From Deltaproteobacteria bacterium (lineage in GTDB: Bacteria > Desulfobacterota > Desulfobulbia > Desulfobulbales > Desulfobulbaceae), in the NCBI GenBank assembly GCA_024280455.1, contig JAJRQC010000041.1, forward strand, positions 1 to 40,358: DNA of 40,358 nucleotides. Reading direction: 5' to 3'. Shown here in pieces: positions 7,407 through 15,193 of this stretch. The translations under genes and the position numbers were made by a program. How positions within the stretch are numbered: position 1 is the stretch's first letter; the number at the start of each line of letters is the position of its first letter. The notes under the pieces were generated by a model. The model searched no databases, was not told the origin of the DNA, and was given only the letters and a program-made list of their open reading frames with translations.

Positions 7407-7660
7407 AGTACCCTTTTTTTCTGTTGCCTTTTCAACCGGTTAGCCGGTCGTTTGCGGCCCGTGCCCATTGGGCACCTTTGCCGTCACTCCTCACACCCCT
7501 GAAATTACCGATTTCCTCAATGATTTCAACGTGCGGCCCGTCTCACTACAAAATATTAATATAACTTATTGATTAAACGTTGTTTTCTGCGATTCGCCTC
7601 CTTTTTTGAGCCATCGAAAAATACCGGGCCGTTGTCATTGATTTTATTGATATTTTTATT
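7407..7660 (-). promoter_or_regulatory. CRISPR leader 2
   Basis: It aligns with leader 1 along about 250 bases and is identical for the first 43 bases next to the repeat. The second hairpin differs in sequence but not in form: GTGCCC-ATT-GGGCAC here, GTGCC-CTTTC-GGCAC in leader 1. This suggests the fold is maintained. It lies between csx3 and array 2. Like leader 1, it holds no gene. Confidence 0.8.
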
Positions 7661-7695
7661 TTTACTGTTTTTCACACTTTTCTCAACCAGGGCGG

Positions 7696-7935
7696 CTAAA
7701 ACGGATCATGGTTAAAAATTTCCACATCACCGGTCACCGGTGAGCGATAGACCAGTCGCTTCACCTTACCATGCAGGGCATGGGCAATGCTCAGATACAT
7801 CCATACCGGCGCAGCCCCGGTGAGCACCACGTCGTTGCCCTGACCGGCAAGCTCCACGGCCTGATTAACATAATCGTCGAGGACATCGAGTTTGGCATTT
7901 GTTTCAAAAAAGGTTGACAGATTGAGTACAATCAT
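7696..7935 (-). CDS. csx3: Csx3 / Crn3 family cyclic tetra-adenylate ring nuclease
   Basis: This small protein of 79 residues has the Csx3 signature TGAAPVWMYLSIAHALHG (residues 39-56), then KVKRLVYRSPVTGDVEIFNH, with His52, His55 and His76 as candidate active or metal residues. Csx3 proteins (Crn3) break down cyclic tetra-adenylate made by Cas10 and so switch off type III signalling. That is family knowledge, not shown here. The ATG overlaps the stop of the upstream two-TM gene (ATGA) and has no strong ribosome site of its own, so translation is probably coupled. It is the last gene of the cmr operon, and its presence implies that cA4 is made. Confidence 0.88.
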   Translation of the reverse strand: MIVLNLSTFFETNAKLDVLDDYVNQAVELAGQGNDVVLTGAAPVWMYLSIAHALHGKVKRLVYRSPVTGDVEIFNHDPF

Positions 7936-8525
7936 ATCTTTATTATTGATATATCATTTTTTGTGAAAGGATGTCTCCAAATCTTGCATTCACCGCTGTT
8001 TAAATTGTCCGGCAGTTTGTTTAATGTGAAGATCACGACTTGATGTTGGAAAAATCCGCTGTTATCCTCATGCAGTATATTCCTGCCACTTTGTTTAACA
8101 CGTGGAGCAATAAAACTTAGGTTTCGATCCGGTTCGTCCGGATTGACAAGCTGACTCCCGATTTGCTGTCCCAAGGCACGAACATCGGCCATATCGGCCA
8201 AGTATGATTTCTCACATCGCATAACAGTACGATACGCCCCGATACCGTTTTCCCGATACTGAAAGAGAACAGTAAGGCGTTTGGGAAGGTCATTTTTCCA
8301 ATCTTGATACATCTCACCAAACCATACAGCAGCTGCAACAACAAGTGTTGCGATATTGATCCATGGATTAACCGTTTTTGACAATAGGCTGTCCTCTGCG
8401 CTCAATATCGTTCCATGAAAACCTATATCAAGCAAAGCAAACACGGCGATGATAGGGATCGCGATTAAAAACGGTCGTCTTGTCTTGAAAGTAAACCGGG
8501 CAATATCAGCTAACACGGCAGTCAT
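7932..8525 (-). CDS. Two-TM protein of unknown family, candidate type III membrane effector
   Basis: I do not recognise the family. The 197-residue protein has two hydrophobic segments, about 18-36 (PFLIAIPIIAVFALLDIGF) and 55-72 (WINIATLVVAAAVWFGE). A cytosolic part of about 120 residues follows with alternating strand-like stretches (RLTVLFQY, RNLSFIAPRV, HQVVIFTLN). Size and layout recall Cap15-like two-TM beta-barrel effectors of CBASS. That is analogy only. The ATG at 8525 follows GAGGA at good spacing. A TTG at 8555 overlapping the cmr6 stop is the alternative, adding ten residues. It sits between cmr6 and csx3 and overlaps csx3 by four bases, so it belongs to the Cmr operon. No CARF or nuclease motif is visible. 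Confidence 0.8.
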   Translation of the reverse strand: MTAVLADIARFTFKTRRPFLIAIPIIAVFALLDIGFHGTILSAEDSLLSKTVNPWINIATLVVAAAVWFGEMYQDWKNDLPKRLTVLFQYRENGIGAYRTVMRCEKSYLADMADVRALGQQIGSQLVNPDEPDRNLSFIAPRVKQSGRNILHEDNSGFFQHQVVIFTLNKLPDNLNSGECKIWRHPFTKNDISIIKI

Positions 8526-8551
8526 ATTCTGTCCTCGTTCATTATGTTCTT

Positions 8552-9619
8552 TCAATTTCCTGGGAATATTCTCTTAAAGGCTCTTTTTGTATTCTTGTTT
8601 GTCGATTCTTTCCATTGACGTATGGAATCTCCATGGATTTCAAGAATCAATTTTACATACAGAACCAGATCGTCACCGTACTGTTTTTTTGTTGTACCCC
8701 AATTTCTACTGAAACTCTTGATGAGGTCGTCGGGTTCTAATTGCTTTAATTTCAGGCGCCATTGTTCTTCTTTCGGTAATTCCCTGCCACTCCTGCGGAA
8801 TGTTCCATACCCGACCGCTGTCTTGCTGCCGGCACCAACTGTTTGCAGTGCTTCAGTCAACCAGCCGGCAGCCATGGATAAGTCCGTATCCTCGGCATCT
8901 CCGCTTCTGCTGACAAGTGCAAACTGGAACTCCTGTTGCTCTGCGACCGCCAGAAACGGAATGGGCGTGGGGCTGAGCCAGTCAGCGGGAGTTACAGGAC
9001 TCTCCACAGAACTTTGATAATAGTCTCCATAATGGGGCGTCATGATCTCGGATTTCAACAGGACAGCTTTCCCCGGGATGGCATCAAGAAAGATGATACT
9101 CCCTGTCTTCCTGTTCTCTTCCTTGTCCTCCGGCCCGAATATCCTGGTGACATCTTTATGGTGTTGATCTTTATCGTTCGCCCAGGTTGTCGCCCAGGTT
9201 GTCGCCCAGTCACGCATAAGACCCTTGACGGATGAGGCTGGGAGAAACGGTGTGCCGAACAGGTGATGCCAGGTAAAGCCATTTTCAATGGGATGGGGGT
9301 TGCCCAGGCCGGTAATAAGCGGAGATACTGTTTCAAAATACAGGACAATGCCGGATACCTTGTCAACCATCTCCTGACGACGTTCCGCCGCATCCAGGAG
9401 TAATCCATCATCACCTGCTTTTCGACCGGCAACGGTGTCGATCCAGCCCTGCTTGGGGTTAAAGTCCTGTCTGTTTTTCCCCGTTCCAACTGAATATGTT
9501 TGCAGAGACCAGGTATCTTTACGCCACTGGTTACAAAACTTGTTGTACCAGAGTCCGGTATTTCCACTGTTACAAGGTTTTACATTCCGGCTGATTTCGT
9601 AAAGTGGTACTCTCGTCAT
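8552..9619 (-). CDS. cmr6: Cmr6, Cas7-family subunit of the type III-B complex
   Basis: The 355-residue RAMP protein has the Cmr6 core: GIVLYFETVSPLITGLGNPH, then NGFTWHHLFGTPFLPASSVK (residues about 113-132) and GSIIFLDAIPGKAVLL, with a glycine-rich GAGSKTAVGYGTF near residue 270. Cmr6 caps the Cas7 filament near the crRNA 3' side of the Cmr complex. Its ATG overlaps the cmr5 stop by four bases and AAGGGGA precedes it. The region TTWATTWA is encoded by a tandemly repeated 12-base unit (CGCCCAGGTTGT) near 9179-9210, a local in-frame expansion. Confidence 0.95.
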   Translation of the reverse strand: MTRVPLYEISRNVKPCNSGNTGLWYNKFCNQWRKDTWSLQTYSVGTGKNRQDFNPKQGWIDTVAGRKAGDDGLLLDAAERRQEMVDKVSGIVLYFETVSPLITGLGNPHPIENGFTWHHLFGTPFLPASSVKGLMRDWATTWATTWANDKDQHHKDVTRIFGPEDKEENRKTGSIIFLDAIPGKAVLLKSEIMTPHYGDYYQSSVESPVTPADWLSPTPIPFLAVAEQQEFQFALVSRSGDAEDTDLSMAAGWLTEALQTVGAGSKTAVGYGTFRRSGRELPKEEQWRLKLKQLEPDDLIKSFSRNWGTTKKQYGDDLVLYVKLILEIHGDSIRQWKESTNKNTKRAFKRIFPGN

Positions 9620-10035
9620 GAAGATTCCCCTTTTGGTTGAATGAGCAGGGCGACCGCAAATTTCTTCAGCCAGGCAACATAGGCCAGGGCTTCATGCTGG
9701 GCCTGAAGATATACAGCCTCCTTCCCCTTGAGCAGTGCATCAAGAATACCGGTCTCTTTTGAGTACTGGTCAGGAAAGGGAGCCATGGCATCATTCCTGC
9801 CAAGCCATTGATTCACATCATGAAATAAATATCTATGCCCGTTTTTTGTATCATTTCCCGTGCCTGAAGACGCCAGTTCTGCGGCAAGCGCCTGGCCGAG
9901 TCCATTTTGCAGAATAACCGCTGGCAGCGCTTTAACAAAACTGACATAGTTGCCGTACTCTTTTTCACCCTTTTCCTGTAACATCCGTATTCTATCCAGG
10001 GCATCCGCTGCCCGCTGCCTGTCCAGATCAGCCAT
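9616..10035 (-). CDS. cmr5: Cmr5, small subunit of the type III-B complex
   Basis: The mainly helical 139-residue protein begins MADLDRQRAADALDRIRMLQ, includes YGNYVSFVKALPAVILQNGLG, and ends in LAYVAWLKKFAVALLI, a pattern typical of Cmr5 proteins that line the inner filament of the Cmr complex. The start at 10035 is preferred over the 5' extension (to 10086) because of the purine-rich GGGGGGCGGAG just upstream and because it overlaps the cmr4 stop by only eight bases. It has an insertion of about 20 residues with GNDTKNGHRYLFHD in the middle. Confidence 0.92.
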   Translation of the reverse strand: MADLDRQRAADALDRIRMLQEKGEKEYGNYVSFVKALPAVILQNGLGQALAAELASSGTGNDTKNGHRYLFHDVNQWLGRNDAMAPFPDQYSKETGILDALLKGKEAVYLQAQHEALAYVAWLKKFAVALLIQPKGESS

Positions 10036-10882
10036 TCTCTCCGCCCCCCTGAACTGTTGTTGCGCCGTCAATGGGATATATACCAAGTTGGAACCACCCC
10101 TGGCCTATGGTTTCATTGCCGCCGACCTGAAGATAGTTTCTTTCCCGCAGCATTTGTTGAAAAATTTTCAGGCTGTCATTGTCGGAATCCCGTTGGGCAA
10201 CAATGGAGGTCATGAGGCTGTCCGGAGGTAGGGTTTCTTCGTACCAGAGATTTTTACTCTGTTTGTCCTTATCCAGACTGTTGCGGGCCAGGATGGAAAG
10301 ACCATTTTCCGCAAACCACTGGAACGCACCATCACTGACCACAACCAGCTGATCAGCCAGCCGCTGACGGCTTTTTTCATGGGGGATCAATTTGCCCAAC
10401 ACGTCCAACACGTCAGCGGGTACGCCTCCTGCGTGCTGAAAGTTTCGTTCTTCAAGAAAGAGCGTCTGCTCTGATTTCGACAGCCCGTAAAATTTGCCTT
10501 TCTTAACCTGTATGTCTGTCATGCAGTCTGTTTCTCCGCAAGCACGCGCAAGGTCCCGTGCCAACCGTTCAAGGATCAAGGGGCAGGTCAGCCAGCAGTA
10601 ACTCCGGCTCAGGCTCCTTATCGGCAGCAGCAGAAGACGGGCATCGGAAATAAGCAGTCTCCCGGCAGAATCCTTATTACCGAACAGTTGATTACATCTG
10701 TTTTCATCAGCACCGTTTTGTCTGGTATAATCAAGCCATGCCCCTTTCAAACTGGACCCGGCAATAAATGGGTAACCGGTTACACGCTCACGGGCCACCG
10801 GCTGATCAATAACACCATCATTTTGCACACTGCCCGGATGGATGAATGTTTCCGCAAACATGCCGACAACAATATTTTCCAT
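10028..10882 (-). CDS. cmr4: Cmr4, Cas7-family backbone and target-RNA nuclease
   Basis: The protein has 284 residues from the ATG at 10882, which GGAGGGAG precedes at good spacing. An upstream in-frame start at 10936 would overlap cmr3. The N-terminus shows AETFIHPG, then GVIDQPVARE, then TGYPFIAGSSLKGAWLD, the Cmr4 signature. Counting from this start, the aspartate of GVIDQPV is residue 26, the same number as the catalytic Asp26 described for Pyrococcus Cmr4, so target RNA cleavage every 6 nt is expected. The C-terminus has VGGNETIGQGWFQL, the usual glycine-rich closing motif. Confidence 0.95.
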   Translation of the reverse strand: MENIVVGMFAETFIHPGSVQNDGVIDQPVARERVTGYPFIAGSSLKGAWLDYTRQNGADENRCNQLFGNKDSAGRLLISDARLLLLPIRSLSRSYCWLTCPLILERLARDLARACGETDCMTDIQVKKGKFYGLSKSEQTLFLEERNFQHAGGVPADVLDVLGKLIPHEKSRQRLADQLVVVSDGAFQWFAENGLSILARNSLDKDKQSKNLWYEETLPPDSLMTSIVAQRDSDNDSLKIFQQMLRERNYLQVGGNETIGQGWFQLGIYPIDGATTVQGGGENG

Positions 10883-10896
10883 GATAACTCCCTCCG

Positions 10897-11982
10897 TTAT
10901 TTCCAAATTCCTGTGACAAAGCGGCCGAATCCCCACTGGGTTTTCTCCCCGTATGAGATGATTTTTCCTGCTGCCGTCTCATGTTCCGTTTCCATAAAAA
11001 GTACCGATCCCGGCCTGAGGCAGGGACGCAGCTCGCGGGGTTTATTGCAATCCCATCCTCCCAGCATAAGGGGTCGCTGGTTGCAGTACGAAACCGGCTG
11101 CCTGCCTTTGATGGCAATATTTCCCAGGCTATCCACCTGTGTGGGGGTAAGGGCAACCAGCGTATATCTCATGCTGCTGGAGGGGCTCCCTATCTGCAGG
11201 TATTCCTCAATTCCACCTTCCTCTATGGTAAGCCAGCATGCCCTGGCCTCTCCCCCTGTAACTGCTGGGCGGGATATGATTTTTTCAATATCAATATCCG
11301 GCAGTCCACTGGAAAACATGGCAAGCTCAACGCCCTGTTGTAATCTGATATGTTGTGGGGAATAGAGGGCCATCAACCCGGTTACACGGCCTTCTTTCCG
11401 GAAGTTGCCAATCCGCTGCTCTACCGTCCACAGTTTGCTCTGGTGCATTAACGTATCTCTGCCCGGAGGATCACCCCGCAAAATTTGACGTAATCCACAG
11501 GCCGAAACCCACCACTCGGAAATCAGTGCCTTGCGAGCTTCAACAGTACCTGAGGAAGGTTTAACAGGGAGGAGAATTTTACCCAGATCTGTTTCCATCT
11601 CCCTGCCTGGTGCGAGCAAAACCAGATCCGATGGTTTTTGTTTCTGTGGATCAAGGGGCGTAACACCTAGGACATGGGCGGGTACCGGAAAAACCGGCTC
11701 ATTATTCCTGAAAAGATACGGGCCATTAAAGGTAATCGTTTCCGGCAGGGTAACGCTGGCGCCGAGCCGTTCTTTACAGCACTCTGCCCAGTTGCCTCCC
11801 CGGCCTTTTCCATCCCACCCCATTGCCCGTGCCCAGGCGGCACGAATTGCACCGGCAAGGGTTGTGGGCGATGGCGGAAAGATTGTATTTACATTGGCCT
11901 GCAGTTCTTCACGGTTAAAAGGACTGCCATCTCTGAAAAATAAGGTATCCAGAGGCTTGAACCGTATTTGCAGATGCGTCAT
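10897..11982 (-). CDS. cmr3: Cmr3, Cas5-family subunit of the type III-B complex
   Basis: The 361-residue protein opens with the Cmr3 hallmark FKPLDTLFFRDGSPFNREE, followed by FPPSPTTLAGAIRAAWAR, and ends with TQWGFGRFVTG. Cmr3 binds the crRNA 5' tag and links Cmr2 to the backbone. The ATG overlaps the cmr2 stop by four bases and follows an excellent GGGGGGAGGA. The stop lies 14 bases ahead of cmr4. Confidence 0.95.
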   Translation of the reverse strand: MTHLQIRFKPLDTLFFRDGSPFNREELQANVNTIFPPSPTTLAGAIRAAWARAMGWDGKGRGGNWAECCKERLGASVTLPETITFNGPYLFRNNEPVFPVPAHVLGVTPLDPQKQKPSDLVLLAPGREMETDLGKILLPVKPSSGTVEARKALISEWWVSACGLRQILRGDPPGRDTLMHQSKLWTVEQRIGNFRKEGRVTGLMALYSPQHIRLQQGVELAMFSSGLPDIDIEKIISRPAVTGGEARACWLTIEEGGIEEYLQIGSPSSSMRYTLVALTPTQVDSLGNIAIKGRQPVSYCNQRPLMLGGWDCNKPRELRPCLRPGSVLFMETEHETAAGKIISYGEKTQWGFGRFVTGIWK

Positions 11983-13967
11983 TCCTCCCCCCTTTCCCGG
12001 CCAAAGTTATGGCAGGTGTCCACCAGAAAACGGGCTATATACGCGCCATCCAGCTGCAGTCTGCCGGTCACATCGACTGTTTCATCTGCTCCTGTTTGAT
12101 AACCGCAGGCCCGGAGTAAAACTCGTACATTGTGTTTTGCCTCTTCTCTCTGCATCTCTGTTTTGATGTTTTTCCCTTTGCAGTATTCTGCCAGGAGCAG
12201 ATCAACTTTATCCTGTTCCGAAGGTGGGTCATATTCCTCTTTATGGAAGAATGGGTACCTGGGCCGCAGATTATAAAAAAAACTCGTTGTAAATCCGCCT
12301 TGTTTTACAGCAGCGATAAGCTCAAGCATGGATGGGGCCATGGAAAAACGGCCAACCCATTGGCAGGTAATGCCTTCGGGTTTCAACACCGTTAACACCA
12401 GGGAATCCCGCCCATTTGCTTCTTTGGCTATGGAGTTCAGTGTTTGATGCCCAAACTGGAGGACTGACTTCAACGGCGTGTGAAAATGGGCATAAATAAT
12501 GGAAGCGGAAGCAGTAAACAGTTTCTTGTGGGGAGCTAATACAGCATTGTCTGCAAATGTATCCGTATATTGCCTGTGCAGTTCCACTGCGCATTCAATG
12601 GCCGTCTGCATGGACACCATTGCAAGCACATCATCCCCGCCGGCATAGAGCAAAACACCCTGGTGCCTGCGGACGATATCTGCTGTTGATCTGGTAAATG
12701 CCATCAAGGCTGCTGAGATGTACGTATTGTCCTTGTCTATCTTTGTATTCTGAAGCAGCTTTCCCATATTGTCGCCGTCCATGACGAGCAGCGCATAAAA
12801 TGGTTGGGCATTCCTGTTACCCTGGGCCTGATGAAGTTCTTTCAGCTTTTTTTCAATTGTTTTTCTGGCTGTTTGCTCTTGTAAGGGTTCTTTACACGGG
12901 TCTTCTCTTTTCGTAAAAGAAAGTGGGGTCGATCGATGATTCTTCAACGCATCCGGATGAAACAGGTTGCCGTCAAGTTGCGCTGCCTCACCCAATGGTT
13001 CAAGAGCATGAATTTTAGCCGCCTGTTCGCTTTTCAACCGTTTGTAAAACTTCTCGCCAACAGCGGTTTGTACAGTTGCCGCATACCCGTTGATTGCCTT
13101 GTGATTTTCTGCAGCAATAACCGTATTCAGCCAGGGGATTGCCGCCATATATGCAGTGGATGGCCAATTGCCGATCGCGCTGTGCCTGCCTCCAGGTATC
13201 CAGCCAATGGTTGAATGTAATGCCTTGGCTGAAAGCCTTGGAAACAGCCGCTTGATCAGCGAGATGGCGCAAAGGCGTTCTGTGTCGCGCAGTTCAAGGG
13301 GGCCAAGGTCGTTATGGGCCTGTATGCTTTGCCAAAATGTAAGCTGTTTGTTTTTACCCTGCCATGGCGTCTGGATATAGCCGGAAAGCTCCTGCCACTC
13401 CCCCATCAGGGTACAATGATCTCCGCCCTGGGGAATTGGCCAGTGACTGCGCAGGTTTTTCCGGATATCCAGCCAGCCGCCATCCTTCTCCCCTGGGGAA
13501 TCTTCAGCCAGTACCCAGTTGATTTCCCAGAAGTTGTTTACCTGCTCTTCCCATATCCTTTGCGTGCCGCACCCTTTATCTGCTGTCGGCTCTACAAACT
13601 CTTTCCAGACCGCTGTGCCAAGATCCTGCCATTTATCCAGAACACGTCTGCTGACTTTTTTGTGAATATCCGATCCCCTAACCGGCTCATTGAAAATCGC
13701 CTTAAAACGATTCGGCAGAGAACCGATCTGTGGTGACCTATGGCCTTGTTCTTCCATGATCGCCTTGAGTAATTCATCGCTGGTCACTGCATTTTGCCGT
13801 ACAATCGGGAACGCAATAGTGCCGTTCAACTCCTGAATTATGGCGGCCATTGCCTGACCCGCCAACCAGGAAAGGATAAAAGAACCGGCCCAGAGGTCGC
13901 GTGTCCGGCGGGCCTGGCCGACAAAAGACTGCACCGGACCAATGGTGTAATGAAGGATTTGTGCCAT
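11979..13967 (-). CDS. cmr2: Cmr2 / Cas10, large subunit with intact cyclase palm
   Basis: The protein has 662 residues. It starts directly with IGPVQSFVGQARRTRDLWAG and so lacks an N-terminal HD nuclease domain; it is shorter than Cmr2 proteins of about 870 residues that carry a degenerate one. The palm cores are intact: LLVMDGDNMGKLL (Asp397-Asp399) and VLLYAGGDDVLAM with the GGDD box at 443-446. GGDD-containing Cas10 proteins turn ATP into cyclic oligoadenylates on target-RNA binding. Lacking HD, this one should signal rather than cut DNA itself, which fits the presence of csx3 in the same operon. It is two bases from the cmr1 stop and overlaps cmr3 by four. Confidence 0.96.
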   Translation of the reverse strand: MAQILHYTIGPVQSFVGQARRTRDLWAGSFILSWLAGQAMAAIIQELNGTIAFPIVRQNAVTSDELLKAIMEEQGHRSPQIGSLPNRFKAIFNEPVRGSDIHKKVSRRVLDKWQDLGTAVWKEFVEPTADKGCGTQRIWEEQVNNFWEINWVLAEDSPGEKDGGWLDIRKNLRSHWPIPQGGDHCTLMGEWQELSGYIQTPWQGKNKQLTFWQSIQAHNDLGPLELRDTERLCAISLIKRLFPRLSAKALHSTIGWIPGGRHSAIGNWPSTAYMAAIPWLNTVIAAENHKAINGYAATVQTAVGEKFYKRLKSEQAAKIHALEPLGEAAQLDGNLFHPDALKNHRSTPLSFTKREDPCKEPLQEQTARKTIEKKLKELHQAQGNRNAQPFYALLVMDGDNMGKLLQNTKIDKDNTYISAALMAFTRSTADIVRRHQGVLLYAGGDDVLAMVSMQTAIECAVELHRQYTDTFADNAVLAPHKKLFTASASIIYAHFHTPLKSVLQFGHQTLNSIAKEANGRDSLVLTVLKPEGITCQWVGRFSMAPSMLELIAAVKQGGFTTSFFYNLRPRYPFFHKEEYDPPSEQDKVDLLLAEYCKGKNIKTEMQREEAKHNVRVLLRACGYQTGADETVDVTGRLQLDGAYIARFLVDTCHNFGRERGEE

Positions 13968-13969
13968 AA

Positions 13970-15178
13970 TTATTGTTCCTCTCTAGCCGGCCAGATTGGT
14001 TGTCGTTCAGGGAAATAACTTTTCTCGGTTTTTGCGTTTCGGTGCCCTCTTGTTCCCTCTAGGAAATTCGTTAAAACATGGTAATTATTTTCGACGAGAT
14101 TTACAGGTTTTCCATCGGCGGAAATTTGTTCTTTCGTGCCTGGTAAAAATAAAGACGGGAGTACAATGGAAACACCTATGTAACTCTTGTCGGCAAGTTT
14201 ATGGACATGAAAAAAAAGTGGGCTTGCCCGGCGCTCCAATGAGTTTTCAGCTGGTTCAACATTGGATTTGAGAGGGTAACCATTTGGAACATGTTTGAAA
14301 TAATTATGCGGGAGTCCAAAAAGGGCGCGTTCGGGGTGGAAATCAGGATTTTCCGAACGAAATGAATGCTCATTTTTGAACCAGTCGTGATCATCTTTGA
14401 AGTTTTGCTCGGCTTTTTTTCCAGTAGGCAGCTCATGTCTGCCTCTTGCCTCACGCCCCCAGCTCCTATATAACTGCATGGTTTCACCATAATTGTTCAA
14501 AATTGCAGTTGGGTCGGTGCCGGTCAGGAGTACATCAATTCTTGATGCGCTTGAAAATGCGGTGAAAGAATGTTCGTCAGGGAGTGAAAAGTTTTTTGTC
14601 TGGCTTAGTAACGAATTCAGCTCTGTTCCATAACTCTCAGGGTCTTGCGGACAGGGGATCTTCTTGCCGTTTTTTTGCAGGTCAACAAGGGTAACACTGC
14701 CATATCCTTTTCTGGACCTTGCCCCGGCTCCGCCAATCAGGCCAAACAGTTTGACGGCATTAATTATGGATGGGTCGATCTCATCCTTGGAAGCAATCCT
14801 GAGGGTGAAGCTCCGGTTGGGTTGAATATAAGGGTGTTCCAGTTTTTCTTTAACATTGATAACCCCATACCCGAGGTAAACACATCCCTTCTTCCCCCTG
14901 AGCCAGGCAGGGGTTGAAGTTGGGCTGGCAATGGCCAATTGCGTTGACCGAGACTCTATAGCAAAGCGAACGCATGATTGTTTTTTGGTGGAGCCAAACA
15001 GTTCTTCTTCTCGTGTTTTCAGGGCGGATAAGGTTCCCAATTCGGCATAGTGTAATGCCCGCCACCAGAACCGAATAACTCCCTTAATCGAAGGCGCTCG
15101 TATTTCAGCCTTTGTTTGCTTTGCGCCACTCATAAATAGAGGGGTATTCACATTAAATGTTGCCCTTACAGTATCCAT
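13970..15178 (-). CDS. cmr1: Cmr1, Cas7-family subunit of the type III-B complex
   Basis: The 402-residue protein has the Cmr1 signature near its start: FNVNTPLFMSGAKQTKAEIR, then APSIKGVIRFWWRALHYAEL (residues about 28-47), and later LFGLIGGAGARSRKGYGSVT. Cmr1 sits at the crRNA 3' end of the Cmr complex and helps target capture. AGGAGC lies about 11 bases before the ATG. The gene follows cas6 by 15 bases and precedes cmr2 by two. Confidence 0.95.
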   Translation of the reverse strand: MDTVRATFNVNTPLFMSGAKQTKAEIRAPSIKGVIRFWWRALHYAELGTLSALKTREEELFGSTKKQSCVRFAIESRSTQLAIASPTSTPAWLRGKKGCVYLGYGVINVKEKLEHPYIQPNRSFTLRIASKDEIDPSIINAVKLFGLIGGAGARSRKGYGSVTLVDLQKNGKKIPCPQDPESYGTELNSLLSQTKNFSLPDEHSFTAFSSASRIDVLLTGTDPTAILNNYGETMQLYRSWGREARGRHELPTGKKAEQNFKDDHDWFKNEHSFRSENPDFHPERALFGLPHNYFKHVPNGYPLKSNVEPAENSLERRASPLFFHVHKLADKSYIGVSIVLPSLFLPGTKEQISADGKPVNLVENNYHVLTNFLEGTRGHRNAKTEKSYFPERQPIWPAREEQ

Positions 15179-15193
15179 TTTTTTTATTAGCTC

